From contig JAEXFN010000023.1 in the NCBI GenBank assembly GCA_023400055.1, forward strand, positions 45,449 to 109,448: a stretch of DNA of 64,000 nt. Reading direction: 5' to 3'. Position 1 is the first letter of the stretch; each line of letters begins with the position of its first letter. The position numbers and the translations under genes were made by a program. Origin of the DNA: Bacillota bacterium. GTDB taxonomy: Bacteria; Bacillota; UBA4882; UBA8346. Positions 8,450 to 17,322 of the stretch are shown in pieces. Under the pieces are notes generated by a model that made no database searches, was not told the origin of the DNA, and saw nothing but the letters and a program-made list of their open reading frames with translations.

Positions 8450-9255
8450 CGGGAGTTTCCTCCTCCCGCGGCGGGTTGGCCGGTCCAGAATTCGGCATCC
8501 GGTCGCTGAACCCAGCGATATTGCGGCAGGAAAAACGGTTGGATGTAGGGATCGCGATCGAGATGCCGGATGACCCAATAATAATACATGGCGTAGCCCG
8601 GCGCCGTCACCTGGGGATGAGTGGCCTGATCCAGCAATAGCACCGTGTCATTCTGGCGCACTTTATAAACCGTTTCCCCCGCTTCCGAGAAGCCGTAGCC
8701 ATTTTCGGGTGAAAATTGATAAAAGTAAATCTCCGGCTGGGGATGGGTATGCGGCGGATAGCTCGACCACCGGCCGGGAAAATTAATGACCTCCCCGGCG
8801 ACGAAGTTCGAGTCCGGGGCGATGGCGTAATCGATAACCGTCTTGACCAGCCTGGTGCCGCATTCCAGCATGCTGCCCTTGCCCCGTTCTTCAACCCGGC
8901 AATCCCGGTCGCGGAAGAAGCGCGGCGCGAAGTCCCTGGCGTTATCCGTTTTCGATACTAACAATTCGGCCGCCGCGCTCTGGCAGGTAATTCGCACCGG
9001 CATTCCGGGCGGGAGATCGAGACACCAGGGATTCTCATCCAGAAAGGAGGCCCGGCGCGCTGTTTCGGCCCGGCCGTCCCACTCAAAGCGCACTTCGCCC
9101 CGGAGCAACAGGAAAAACCGCTCCTGCGGCTCGTCGTTGGTTTCGGCCTGACCGGCGCCCAACCGCAGCACTCCGAAGTCCATCAGCGTCCGTGGATCGC
9201 TGCGAACCACCGGATTGTAACCATACTGAAAAGCTTCTTTCTGTCGAATGTGCAT
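8446..9255 (-). CDS. iolB: 5-deoxy-glucuronate isomerase (IolB-like)
   Basis: Bicupin isomerase, 269 aa, the family's usual size, that in inositol catabolism converts 5-deoxy-glucuronate to 2-deoxy-5-keto-gluconate, the substrate of the adjacent kinase. It carries N-terminal YNPVVRSDPRTLMDFGVLRL, GEVINFPGRWSSYPPHTHPQ with the metal-binding His cluster followed by PEIYFYQF, and the C-terminal PGYAMYYYWVIRHL. ATG 9255 is chosen (GGTAGG upstream) over an in-frame extension to 9375 that has no family similarity. Translationally coupled to iolC by a 4-nt overlap. IolB and IolC act consecutively, so the pair makes sense as a module even without the rest of the iol set. Confidence 0.85.
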   Translation of the reverse strand: MHIRQKEAFQYGYNPVVRSDPRTLMDFGVLRLGAGQAETNDEPQERFFLLLRGEVRFEWDGRAETARRASFLDENPWCLDLPPGMPVRITCQSAAAELLVSKTDNARDFAPRFFRDRDCRVEERGKGSMLECGTRLVKTVIDYAIAPDSNFVAGEVINFPGRWSSYPPHTHPQPEIYFYQFSPENGYGFSEAGETVYKVRQNDTVLLLDQATHPQVTAPGYAMYYYWVIRHLDRDPYIQPFFLPQYRWVQRPDAEFWTGQPAAGGGNSR

Positions 9256-9407
9256 CTTCGAACCTACCTTTCCTCGTTCCAATATTTTTCGATTATGCCC
9301 GCTGAAAACCCCGATCCGCGCCGGGCCAAACCGGCCGGCCCGCCCGGAACAGTTCTCGCCAAATCGCAACCGCAATGATTAAATCACCGCTCAGCGACTC
9401 TCGCTCT

Positions 9408-10091
9408 TCAGGGGAGAGACTCTAAAATCCGGCGCGCCGCGGTGAATCCGGTCCGTGCGCTATTATACACCGGCACGCGGCTGTTCTGTAGCGAGGCTTC
9501 GAGCACCGACATGGAGACTTGGGCCATGACAATGGCGTCCACTTCTTCGGACAGGCGGTCAATGGCCTCGAGTAACATTTGATTATGCTTCTCGGGATTG
9601 CCGGCCCGCAAGATTTTAAAAGCCTCGCTGCACAATACCGTTTGGATGCGAATCTCCTTCCCGGCCTCAGCGGCCGCCTGCCGCAGCAGTCGTTCCGATG
9701 ACGGAACGGTGCTCGGCAAGGTAGCCAACAGGCCGATCCGCCTGCCTTGTTGCACCGCCAGATCCATCATCGGCCGATCGATCTGCAACAGCGGCGTCTG
9801 GATCATCGGTCTGGCCACTTCCACGGCATAATTGAAAGTAGAACAGGCCAGCATGATCAGATCGACTCCGGCCTCTTCCAAAAAATGCGCATAGGTGACG
9901 AATTTAAAATAATTCGCCTTGGGAATGGTTCCGGGCGGCGCCGCCAGGTTATCCCGCTGCACCGTGTCGTCGCCAAAATGCATGACGCTGACTTCGGGGA
10001 TGATTTCGGCGATGTACTTCTGAACCGTTTGTGAGGTAAAAACCGCCGCATGAATGATTCCCAACGTTTTTGAACTCAGATCCTTGGGCAT
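9408..10091 (-). CDS. Asp/Glu racemase-superfamily protein with altered second catalytic Cys
   Basis: 227-aa protein of the aspartate/glutamate/hydantoin racemase superfamily. These enzymes use two cysteines in two related lobes to move a proton at a carbon next to a carboxylate. The first is present in DLIMLACSTFN (~80-90). Where the second usually appears (D-x-I-x-L-x-C) this protein reads VDAIVMAQVSMS (~187-198), so Gln appears to replace Cys. A one-base racemase is therefore unlikely; decarboxylase or isomerase chemistry, as in some Cys-variant relatives, is an alternative. Its start overlaps the FGGY kinase stop by 16 nt, so it belongs to the catabolic operon. The role within the operon is unknown. 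Confidence 0.75.
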   Translation of the reverse strand: MPKDLSSKTLGIIHAAVFTSQTVQKYIAEIIPEVSVMHFGDDTVQRDNLAAPPGTIPKANYFKFVTYAHFLEEAGVDLIMLACSTFNYAVEVARPMIQTPLLQIDRPMMDLAVQQGRRIGLLATLPSTVPSSERLLRQAAAEAGKEIRIQTVLCSEAFKILRAGNPEKHNQMLLEAIDRLSEEVDAIVMAQVSMSVLEASLQNSRVPVYNSARTGFTAARRILESLP

Positions 10092-11677
10092 GATGATTCT
10101 CCTCTCACCGGATGGTATGGTTCCTGCTCGTCATTACAAGCGCCATTCAAACGGACATCATTCTCCAAAGCTTCATTGATGCCGGACAGGCGTTCGTAAA
10201 CCCTTTTATAAACTTGGAACAAGCGCTCATAACGCTGCTTCACCTCGGGACGCGGCTCAAATCGTTTACGGACCCGATAGGTTTGCCGGTTGGCGTCCAG
10301 CCCGTCCTGATAAATCCCGACCCCGAGCCCGGCCAATAAAGCCGCGCCCAGAGCGGTCGCCTCGGCGATGTCCGGAACTTCAATGGGCAATCCGGTGATA
10401 TCCGCTTTGGTTTGGAGCCAAAATTCATTTCGGGAGCCTCCGCCGATGGCGGTGATTTGGCGCAGCGGGTAACCGGCGCTTTCCTTTAAACCGTCGATCA
10501 TGCCTTTGATCTCAAAGCACAGCCCCTCGATCACCGCTCGCATCATCTCCGGGGCATTATGGTTTAGGCGCAAACCGAGCCACGCCCCGCGCGAAGTGGG
10601 ATCCCAGTGCGGGTAACTGCCTCCCCGCAAATGCGGCAGGAATAACAGGCCGTTCGCGCCGGCCGCTGTCCGCCCGACCCGCTCAAATACCGCCTCATAA
10701 GACAACGATGGCCGTCCCTCTCCCCAATCGCTCAAGCCAGCGATATGCCGGAGCGCCCAATCGACCGTCGCGCCCGATCCCGTTAAACCGCCGCCGATAT
10801 ACAGATGTTCGGCGTCAACGTAGCGGCCGATCGAAAAGCCTTTAAATTCGGCGGTCGGCGGAAGCTGCTCCTTCAGCAAGGTGTGGATGCTTTCCGCCGT
10901 GCCCGAAGAGTTGATCAGCCGCTCTCCCCATAACAATCCGGCTGCCAGGGAACCGCAGAAATGATCGTGCCCGCCCGTTACCACCGGAGTTCCCTCGGCC
11001 AAACCGGTCAAGGCGGCCGCCGCCCGGGTGATCCGGCCGATGATCGTCCCGCTGGGATAAAGCGGCGCAAAGAAAGAAGCCTCGATTCCCAAAGCATACA
11101 GTATCGTCTCCGACCAGGCGCGAGAGGAAATGTCCATGGCCAGCGTACGGCAGCCGATCGAATAATCGGTAGCGTACTGGCCGGTCAGTTGATAGTACAG
11201 ATAATCCGGGATACAAAGCCATTTCGCGGCGCGGCGAAAAAGTTCCGGCTGATTTTGCTTCAGCCAAAGGAGCTTGGTGAGCGAATTTAATGGACTGATG
11301 AACATGCCGGTTATTCGATAGACCCGATCCGCGCCGAGCCGAGCTTTGATCATTTGGGACTGGGGCAAAGAACGCTGGTCGAAATAGGGGATGATGGGCC
11401 CGGCCGGCTCGCCGTGAGCGTCCACCAACAGGCCGGACTCGGCCATACTGGCGATGGCGATTGCGGCAATGTCCCGTCCGGCCGCTCCCTCGTTCAATAC
11501 CTGGCGAATCATGGCCGCGACGTTTCCCCAGAGTTCGCCGGGATTATAGACGACCCCGTATCCGTCGGAATGATTAATGGTTTCGACCTTTGCGGTCGCG
11601 ATCGCCTTGCCGCGCTGGTCAAAGAGGATCGTTTTCCAATGCGTGGTGCCGATATCGATTCCAAGCAATAAGGCCAA
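10076..11677 (-). CDS. FGGY-family carbohydrate kinase
   Basis: Cytoplasmic sugar kinase of the FGGY (xylulokinase/gluconokinase) family, 533 aa. It has the phosphate-1 motif GIDIGTTHWKTILFD at the N-terminus, GGHDHFCGSLAAG with the catalytic Asp of the FGGY_N domain (~240-250), LPHLRGGSYPHWD, and the adenosine motif AIGGGSRNEFWLQTKADITG in FGGY_C. The final ~45 residues (after KRVYERLSGINEAL) are a low-complexity tail. ATG 11677 has GGAGG upstream. It follows larA by 138 nt on the same strand. In an operon with transketolase the product could be a ketopentose or sugar-acid phosphate, but the substrate is inference. Confidence 0.88.
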   Translation of the reverse strand: MALLLGIDIGTTHWKTILFDQRGKAIATAKVETINHSDGYGVVYNPGELWGNVAAMIRQVLNEGAAGRDIAAIAIASMAESGLLVDAHGEPAGPIIPYFDQRSLPQSQMIKARLGADRVYRITGMFISPLNSLTKLLWLKQNQPELFRRAAKWLCIPDYLYYQLTGQYATDYSIGCRTLAMDISSRAWSETILYALGIEASFFAPLYPSGTIIGRITRAAAALTGLAEGTPVVTGGHDHFCGSLAAGLLWGERLINSSGTAESIHTLLKEQLPPTAEFKGFSIGRYVDAEHLYIGGGLTGSGATVDWALRHIAGLSDWGEGRPSLSYEAVFERVGRTAAGANGLLFLPHLRGGSYPHWDPTSRGAWLGLRLNHNAPEMMRAVIEGLCFEIKGMIDGLKESAGYPLRQITAIGGGSRNEFWLQTKADITGLPIEVPDIAEATALGAALLAGLGVGIYQDGLDANRQTYRVRKRFEPRPEVKQRYERLFQVYKRVYERLSGINEALENDVRLNGACNDEQEPYHPVRGESSCPRI

Positions 11678-11815
11678 TTGAGTCTCCTCCTGCCCGCAAC
11701 TCTTTGACGCCTGTTTTGACCAATCATAAAGCTGGACGCAAAAATCTCACCCCATACGATTTGCAGATATGGGTCGAGCGGCAGATAATACGCTGCCACA
11801 TCGTCGCGCCGACTT

Positions 11816-13096
11816 TCAGCTTTCTTCTCCGACCAGCGGTAACATATCGCCGGCTTGCCGCAGGATGGCGATCTCCTTCCGGCTGGGTCCTAATATCCGC
11901 AAGGCCTGATCGAAAGCCTGTTGCGGCGTTGCCGCATAATGGAAACCCAGGCGCTCGATATCCACCCGGCTGATACCGCGAGCGACCAGAAATCCTGTGG
12001 CCTTTTCGGCGATGACCCGGCCGGCCTGGACCATGTGACAGGCCACCGATTTATTGATCCAACCCCGATCGACCATTTTTAAGGTATCCGCCACCGTGGT
12101 ATAACCGTATTGCAAAACCTCGGGATGACTCTTGGAAACCCCTTCGGGACATTCAGCGACCTGAATGACCACTCCGCCCGGCTTGACCACGAAGTCGACC
12201 GGAGTCATTGCCTTAATCGCCTGCCAGTATTCGATATCCGTTCCATACGAATCCACGATGACCAGATCGGCTGGCCGCGGAATGCTGACCCCATGAACTC
12301 TTTTGCAGATTTCGGTGCCGGCGCGATGGGCGCGGACCGGATCGCCGCTGACCACTCCGACGATTTGATTTTGATTGTTCAAAATTACATTAATGATCGC
12401 CTTCAGTCCGGCCGTGAGCGCGATCTGATCGATCGCCCGCCGCACCCGGTTTTCGGCGACCCCGAAGATCCTGGCGGTAGGTTCGGTTACCATTTGCCAA
12501 TGCATCGCGCCGGCGGTCTTCTCACCGCAGACACCGGGAACGATGATTTTTCCGCCGCCAGAAAAACCGGCCACCGCATGGGGAATAATCATGCCGATCC
12601 CGATGATGAAATCCGCCTGTTGCAGCTGACGGTTGACCCAGACCGGGATTCCCGATTCCGTGCTGCCGGCATAATAGAGATTTTGTTCTTCGGCCCAATG
12701 ATGACACGCAACGCGGAACCGGCGCAACGTTTCCCGGCCCAACTTGCTGCCGAGCTCTTCCTCGCTCAATTTCCGATGAGTCCCGGTGGCGATTAAAAAT
12801 TCGATCTGCCCATCGGTTATGCCGGCATTATAAAGCTCACGCAGCAAATGCGGAATGATCTTGGCCGCCGGGGTGGCCCGGGTATTATCATCGCATAAAA
12901 TCAAAACCTTTTCCGTCCCAACCAGCTGGCGGGAGAGCCTGGGCATCCCGATCGGATTTTGGAGACTGTCCTGAATCAATCGCGCTTCATCAGCGACGGG
13001 AACCTCGCTACCCCCTTCAAAGATGCCCATCAAGTCCTGCTCCGGAATGGTTAACGTTCCCGTCCAGGTATACGGAAATTGATAACGCAAGCTCAT
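11816..13096 (-). CDS. LarA-family nickel-pincer racemase/epimerase
   Basis: Nickel-dependent 2-hydroxyacid racemase/epimerase homologue, 426 aa, full length. LarA landmarks are present: CDDNTRATP (~69-77), ATGTHRKLSEEEL (~103-115), a His in VACHHW, PHAVAGFSGGGKIIVPGVCG with the Lys that anchors the pincer cofactor, and GAMHWQ with the nickel-ligand His. The cofactor makers LarB, LarC and LarE are not in the window. The family includes lactate and malate racemases and a gluconate 2-epimerase, so in this sugar operon a sugar-acid epimerase is at least as likely as a lactate racemase (inference). ATG 13096 follows GGAGGAATG context. Confidence 0.85.
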   Translation of the reverse strand: MSLRYQFPYTWTGTLTIPEQDLMGIFEGGSEVPVADEARLIQDSLQNPIGMPRLSRQLVGTEKVLILCDDNTRATPAAKIIPHLLRELYNAGITDGQIEFLIATGTHRKLSEEELGSKLGRETLRRFRVACHHWAEEQNLYYAGSTESGIPVWVNRQLQQADFIIGIGMIIPHAVAGFSGGGKIIVPGVCGEKTAGAMHWQMVTEPTARIFGVAENRVRRAIDQIALTAGLKAIINVILNNQNQIVGVVSGDPVRAHRAGTEICKRVHGVSIPRPADLVIVDSYGTDIEYWQAIKAMTPVDFVVKPGGVVIQVAECPEGVSKSHPEVLQYGYTTVADTLKMVDRGWINKSVACHMVQAGRVIAEKATGFLVARGISRVDIERLGFHYAATPQQAFDQALRILGPSRKEIAILRQAGDMLPLVGEES

Positions 13097-13259
13097 TCCT
13101 CCTCCGAATCCGTTATGCTTTCCCGACTCCGCCGAATATGGCGATGCGTTTTTTCACCGTTTCATTAACTCCAAGCGGGGGATCAGCTCCAGCCAGCTTA
13201 GACTGTGGGAAGTGTTTTGGCGGCGTGGACAAAAGCATCGCTCATGAGCGACGGCCGGC

Positions 13260-14108
13260 TCACTTGATCGCTCCCATCGTCATCCCTTTTACCACGTATT
13301 TCTGTAAGAAGATGAAGATAATCATGATCGGAAGGCTGGCCAACATCGAAAAGGCCATCATCGCGGCCCAATCGGTCACAAACTCCGACAGCAGGCTATA
13401 AATGGCCATCGTAATGACCCGGTTGCTCCAGGATTCCACCAGGATCATGGCGAACAGAAATTCATTCCAGGCCAGCAAGAACGTATACAAACCGGTTCCG
13501 ACCATTGCCGGGAAGCTCAACCGCACCGTGACCCGCCACACCGCTTGCAACCGGGTGCATCCGTCGACCATCGCCGCTTCTTCCAGTTCTTCGGGGAGAT
13601 CGGCAAAGTAGTTGCGAAGCATCAAGATGCAAAAAGGCAGGCAAAACGAGAGATAAACCAGGATCAAAGCGAGCAGAGTATCATAGAGGCCCAACGCCAC
13701 CATCACTTTGAAATAGGGTATGGTCAACAACACCAACGGAAAGGTCTGGGTAATCAGCAAAAATGTAATCAACCAGTGTTTCCCCGGGAATTTAAACCGG
13801 GCGATGCCGTAGCCCGCCAGCGTGCCGAAGAATAAAGCCAGCAATGTAACGACAATCGAGATAAAATAACTATTCCAAAAGCATTGCAAGTAACGCGGTT
13901 CCGAAAAGACTTTCAGATAAGAGGCGGCCGTGAATATCTTCGGCAGCCAAGCCGGCGGAATCCGCATCACTTCCACGTTAGTCCGGAAGGATACGCTCAA
14001 CATCCAGAATATGGGCAGGGCGAGCACCAGTGTCGTAAGTATCAAACCCACATACAATAAAGTCTTAGTCAGCCAGGAAAGCGATCTTGCGGAAACGGCC
14101 ACGTTCAT
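13260..14108 (-). CDS. Carbohydrate ABC transporter permease (MalG type)
   Basis: Inner-membrane permease, 282 aa, with about six transmembrane helices: the first at ~14-36 (LLYVGLILTTLVLALPIFWM), the last near LPIMIIFIFLQKYVVKG. The EAA loop that docks the ATPase reads EEAAMVDGCTRLQAVWRVTV (~187-206). The C-terminal KGMTMGAIK is a typical MalG-type ending. Its start overlaps the MalF-type gene by 4 nt (ATGA). No ATPase gene is linked, so a shared MsmK/UgpC-like subunit encoded elsewhere is expected. Confidence 0.92.
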   Translation of the reverse strand: MNVAVSARSLSWLTKTLLYVGLILTTLVLALPIFWMLSVSFRTNVEVMRIPPAWLPKIFTAASYLKVFSEPRYLQCFWNSYFISIVVTLLALFFGTLAGYGIARFKFPGKHWLITFLLITQTFPLVLLTIPYFKVMVALGLYDTLLALILVYLSFCLPFCILMLRNYFADLPEELEEAAMVDGCTRLQAVWRVTVRLSFPAMVGTGLYTFLLAWNEFLFAMILVESWSNRVITMAIYSLLSEFVTDWAAMMAFSMLASLPIMIIFIFLQKYVVKGMTMGAIK

Positions 14109-15007
14109 CCCTCCTCTTTTCTTACCCGCTGGATATAGATCAGGCTGAAGACCAATAAAATCAGGAACATCATTACGGCTTCAGCCGATGCATAGCCCCA
14201 GCGGAGTGAACGGAATGCCAGATTGTAAATGTGGGTCGTCAATACTTCCGATGAGTTGATGGGTCCGCCGCCCGTCATGGCGAAAATGATGTCAAAGTGT
14301 CTGAAGGTCCAGATCGTATCCAGTAATCCCACCGTCATCACTGTCCCTTTCAAGCAGGGCAGGGTGATATGAAAGAACGATCGCAGCGGCGTCGCGCCGT
14401 CGATCATTCCCGCCTCATACAATTCCTCGGGGATCGCCTGCAGGGCCGCGAGGAGCATGACCATGGTGAAAGGAAAGCCGCGCCAAATGTTGACCAGCGT
14501 TACTGACAGCAACGAAAAGGAGGGGTTCCCCAACCAGTTCAGATTCACTCCCTGATGCATCAGGCCCAATGAGATCAGCAAGCCGTTTAACATTCCGAAG
14601 GGATTATAAATCAATACCCAGATCATCGCCGCGACAGTGGGAGCGATCAACCACGGTATAATCAAAATGCCACGAAAGATATTCCGGACGCCATGGCTCA
14701 ACGGTTGATGCAGCATGAGCGCCAAGCCCAAGCCGATCACGAAATGAAAAAGCACACTGCCGAGGGTGAAACAACAAGTCTGGAGCAATGCTTTGAAAAA
14801 AATCGGGTCGCCCATCAGCTGGCTATAATTGGTATACCCGATAAAGGTTTCGCGGGTGGCCTCGACCTCGAAAAAGCTCAAGCGGATCACCTGAAACAAG
14901 GGATAAACCAGCAATATCAGCAGAATCAGCAACGCCGGCGCGACGAAAAAGTAGGCTTGGGCCTCTTTGGGCAAGGGTTTCTTCAGCAGCAAGCTGTTCC
15001 TAGTCAT
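14105..15007 (-). CDS. Carbohydrate ABC transporter permease (MalF type)
   Basis: Partner permease, 300 aa. The first helix is at ~18-40 (AYFFVAPALLILLILLVYPL), with five more to the C-terminus. The EAA loop EAGMIDGATPLRSFFHITLP (~202-221) is intact. It forms the heterodimeric channel with the downstream MalG-type protein, to which it is coupled by overlapping stop and start. It is 102 nt downstream of the cognate binding-protein gene. ATG 15007 is preceded by GGAGG. Confidence 0.92.
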   Translation of the reverse strand: MTRNSLLLKKPLPKEAQAYFFVAPALLILLILLVYPLFQVIRLSFFEVEATRETFIGYTNYSQLMGDPIFFKALLQTCCFTLGSVLFHFVIGLGLALMLHQPLSHGVRNIFRGILIIPWLIAPTVAAMIWVLIYNPFGMLNGLLISLGLMHQGVNLNWLGNPSFSLLSVTLVNIWRGFPFTMVMLLAALQAIPEELYEAGMIDGATPLRSFFHITLPCLKGTVMTVGLLDTIWTFRHFDIIFAMTGGGPINSSEVLTTHIYNLAFRSLRWGYASAEAVMMFLILLVFSLIYIQRVRKEEG

Positions 15008-15109
15008 TGAAAACTCCTCCCGCCTGCAAAATCCATCCTGGTTCGCAAATCAGGCAAATTCAGTAGAAATAGGGGGAGAGGACGATGCCCCTCCCCATAC
15101 CAAAACCGG

Positions 15110-16384
15110 TTACTTTTTGGAAATGAGTTCGTTCCATTGGGTCGCGGCGTCATCCAGCGCTTGTTTGGCGCTTTTTTTGCCGAGGATTACGTTTTGGACT
15201 TCAACGGTCAAAATCTTGTTCAATTCGACCTGATGCGGCAGATGGGGCAGGGCCACGGCATTGGGTTGATCCATCTGCTTGAGAAATGCTTGCATATATT
15301 TGTTCTCTTTAACGAAGGGTCTGGCCCCCGCGATCTTGTTGGCCGGCAGATCGCCGCTGACTGTGCAGTAAATTTCGCTGCCAACCGGCCCGCTCGCGAA
15401 TTTGATGAAACGCCAAGCGGCATCCAGCTTCTTTCGATCTTTGGCGGTGGTAACCGGAATGCCGTACAATGAGCCGCGGACGATCGTTCCGCTGGTAACT
15501 CCGGTGGGAAGGGTAGTGATGCCAAAATCCTTATTGGGATTTAAGCCTTTTTGAATGTTGATTCCCCACGGTCCCTCGAACATCAGCGCGACATTGCCGG
15601 CGGCGAAATTGCCCCGTTTCTCCTTTTCCCCGTTGGAAAGGACACCGGGGACGGCTACCTTCTGTTTGTTCACTAGATCAGCGTAAAACTCCACTGCTTT
15701 GATCCCCGCCGGGCTGTTGAAGGCGGCCTTGTTCTTATCGACAATCTTGGTACCGGATTGAAGCATCAACGGGTAAATGTCATAGGTCAGATTGGTCGGC
15801 GGTTCGGTCTGCAAGGTGCAGGTGAGCGCATACTGATTCTTCTCGGGCTTGGTCACCTTTTTAGCGACCTCCACCAGTTCGTCCCAAGTTTTGGGAGGGG
15901 CCGCGATCCCTTCCGCTTTTAAAATTTCCGGGTTGTAATACAGGGCGACGCAACCGCCATGGACCGGCAGATAATAGAACTTTCCGCCGACTTTCTGTTT
16001 GAAGGCGTCATAGTACTGATCCATGAAGTTCGCCGGTTCTTTCTTGATCAGCGGATCGATCGGCGTAATCATTTTGGCCTGAGCGAATTCGCCAACCCAA
16101 TCCACCTGCATCAAGATGACCTCCGGGAGCCGCTGGGCCTGGGCCAGCGTGACCAGCTTGTCGTAGAAACCGTTGAACGGGGCATCGACGATTTCCACGC
16201 TGACATCGGGATTCGCTTTTTCAAACTCCGCCTTGAGCTTGTTCAACACCGCTATCCCGATCTCCGGCCCTTTCCATTCCATCCAACGGATGACCGTTTT
16301 CGACGCCGCATACGAGGTGGGCAGGATCCCGATCGACAACACCATAACCAAAATCAACAGGCCTAGCAACGTCTTTCTTTTCAT
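15110..16384 (-). CDS. Sugar ABC transporter substrate-binding protein
   Basis: Family-1 extracellular solute-binding protein, 424 aa, complete. The signal peptide is MKRKTLLGLLILVMVLSIGI followed by an SYA-A cleavage site; there is no lipobox. Motifs: FEKANPDVSVEIVDAPFNGF, ALYYNPEILKAEGIAAPPKT (domain crossover), NVALMFEGPWGI (ligand-cleft segment). It precedes the two permease genes and follows the transketolase pair. It is distinct from the binding protein at the left edge. The ligand is not predictable, but operon context argues for the substrate fed into the kinase, epimerase and transketolase steps. Confidence 0.92.
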   Translation of the reverse strand: MKRKTLLGLLILVMVLSIGILPTSYAASKTVIRWMEWKGPEIGIAVLNKLKAEFEKANPDVSVEIVDAPFNGFYDKLVTLAQAQRLPEVILMQVDWVGEFAQAKMITPIDPLIKKEPANFMDQYYDAFKQKVGGKFYYLPVHGGCVALYYNPEILKAEGIAAPPKTWDELVEVAKKVTKPEKNQYALTCTLQTEPPTNLTYDIYPLMLQSGTKIVDKNKAAFNSPAGIKAVEFYADLVNKQKVAVPGVLSNGEKEKRGNFAAGNVALMFEGPWGINIQKGLNPNKDFGITTLPTGVTSGTIVRGSLYGIPVTTAKDRKKLDAAWRFIKFASGPVGSEIYCTVSGDLPANKIAGARPFVKENKYMQAFLKQMDQPNAVALPHLPHQVELNKILTVEVQNVILGKKSAKQALDDAATQWNELISKK

Positions 16385-16506
16385 TCAACTTTCCTCCTCT
16401 GTATTTCTTAATTTACCATCGGCAACGCCCTGTACCGCCCCTTTCACCTCCACCTGCCAGATTTACGATTCTCCAGCTGTAGTTGGCACGCCAATAAAGC
16501 AATGGT

Positions 16507-17322
16507 TCAACGGGTCAACTCGGCCAATGCCTGCCGCAGTTGTTCATCAGTGGGCGTCTTGCCGTGCCATTCCGCTTTGCCCTCCATGAAAGACACCCCT
16601 TTGCCCTTGACGGTGTTGGCGATGACCGCCAACGGCCGATCGGCGGCACCCGGCGCCGTCAATGCGGCGATCAGTTCCTCCAGGTTATGGCCGTCGACGG
16701 TCCGGACTTCCCAGCCGAAAGCCGCCCATTTGGCCGGGAGATTGCCCAGATCCATGACCTTCGCTGTCGTCCCGTCCAGTTGAACCCGGTTCCAGTCGAC
16801 GATGGCAGTGAGATTGCTCAGGTGATAATGCGCCGCGCTCAGAGCCGCCTCCCAAACCTGGCCCTCATCGCACTCCCCGTCTCCCAGCACCACAAAGGTC
16901 CGATTGGAGTGATGCTCCAGCTTTTCGTAAAGAGCCATGCCCACGCCGACCGATAGGCCTTGGCCGAGCGAACCGGTGGCTACCTCGAGCCCCGGCAGCC
17001 GTTTGCTGTCGGGATGGCCCTGCAACCGCGAACCTTTTTGGCGCAGCGTCTTCAATTCCGCGGCGGGGAAGTACCCCAGCCTGGCCATGATCGCGTACAA
17101 CGGCGGACAGGCATGCCCCTTGGAAAGGATGAAATGATCGCGCCCGGCCCAGCGCGGGTTCGCCGGATCGTGTTTCAGTACCGCGCCAAATAATGCCACC
17201 AGAATATCAGCCACTGAGCAGGAACCGCCCGGGTGCCCGCTACCGGCCTGATGAATCATTTCCAGCGCGTCCCGCCGGATCTGCCGGGCCAGCTCTTCCA
17301 GTTCTCGGGGTTCCTTTTTCAT
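16507..17322 (-). CDS. Transketolase, N-terminal (TPP-binding) subunit
   Basis: First half of a two-gene transketolase, 271 aa. It holds the thiamine pyrophosphate motif GDGECDEGQVWEAALSAAHY ending at VDWNRVQLDG (GDG...N), and upstream the active-site segments GHPGGSCSVADILVALFG and HFILSKGHACPPLYA. The split architecture is common in Bacillota and archaea. Together with the C-terminal subunit it transfers two-carbon ketol units between sugar phosphates. ATG 17322 has AAGGAG 11 nt upstream, inside the end of the partner gene; the two reading frames overlap by 4 nt. Confidence 0.92.
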   Translation of the reverse strand: MKKEPRELEELARQIRRDALEMIHQAGSGHPGGSCSVADILVALFGAVLKHDPANPRWAGRDHFILSKGHACPPLYAIMARLGYFPAAELKTLRQKGSRLQGHPDSKRLPGLEVATGSLGQGLSVGVGMALYEKLEHHSNRTFVVLGDGECDEGQVWEAALSAAHYHLSNLTAIVDWNRVQLDGTTAKVMDLGNLPAKWAAFGWEVRTVDGHNLEELIAALTAPGAADRPLAVIANTVKGKGVSFMEGKAEWHGKTPTDEQLRQALAELTR

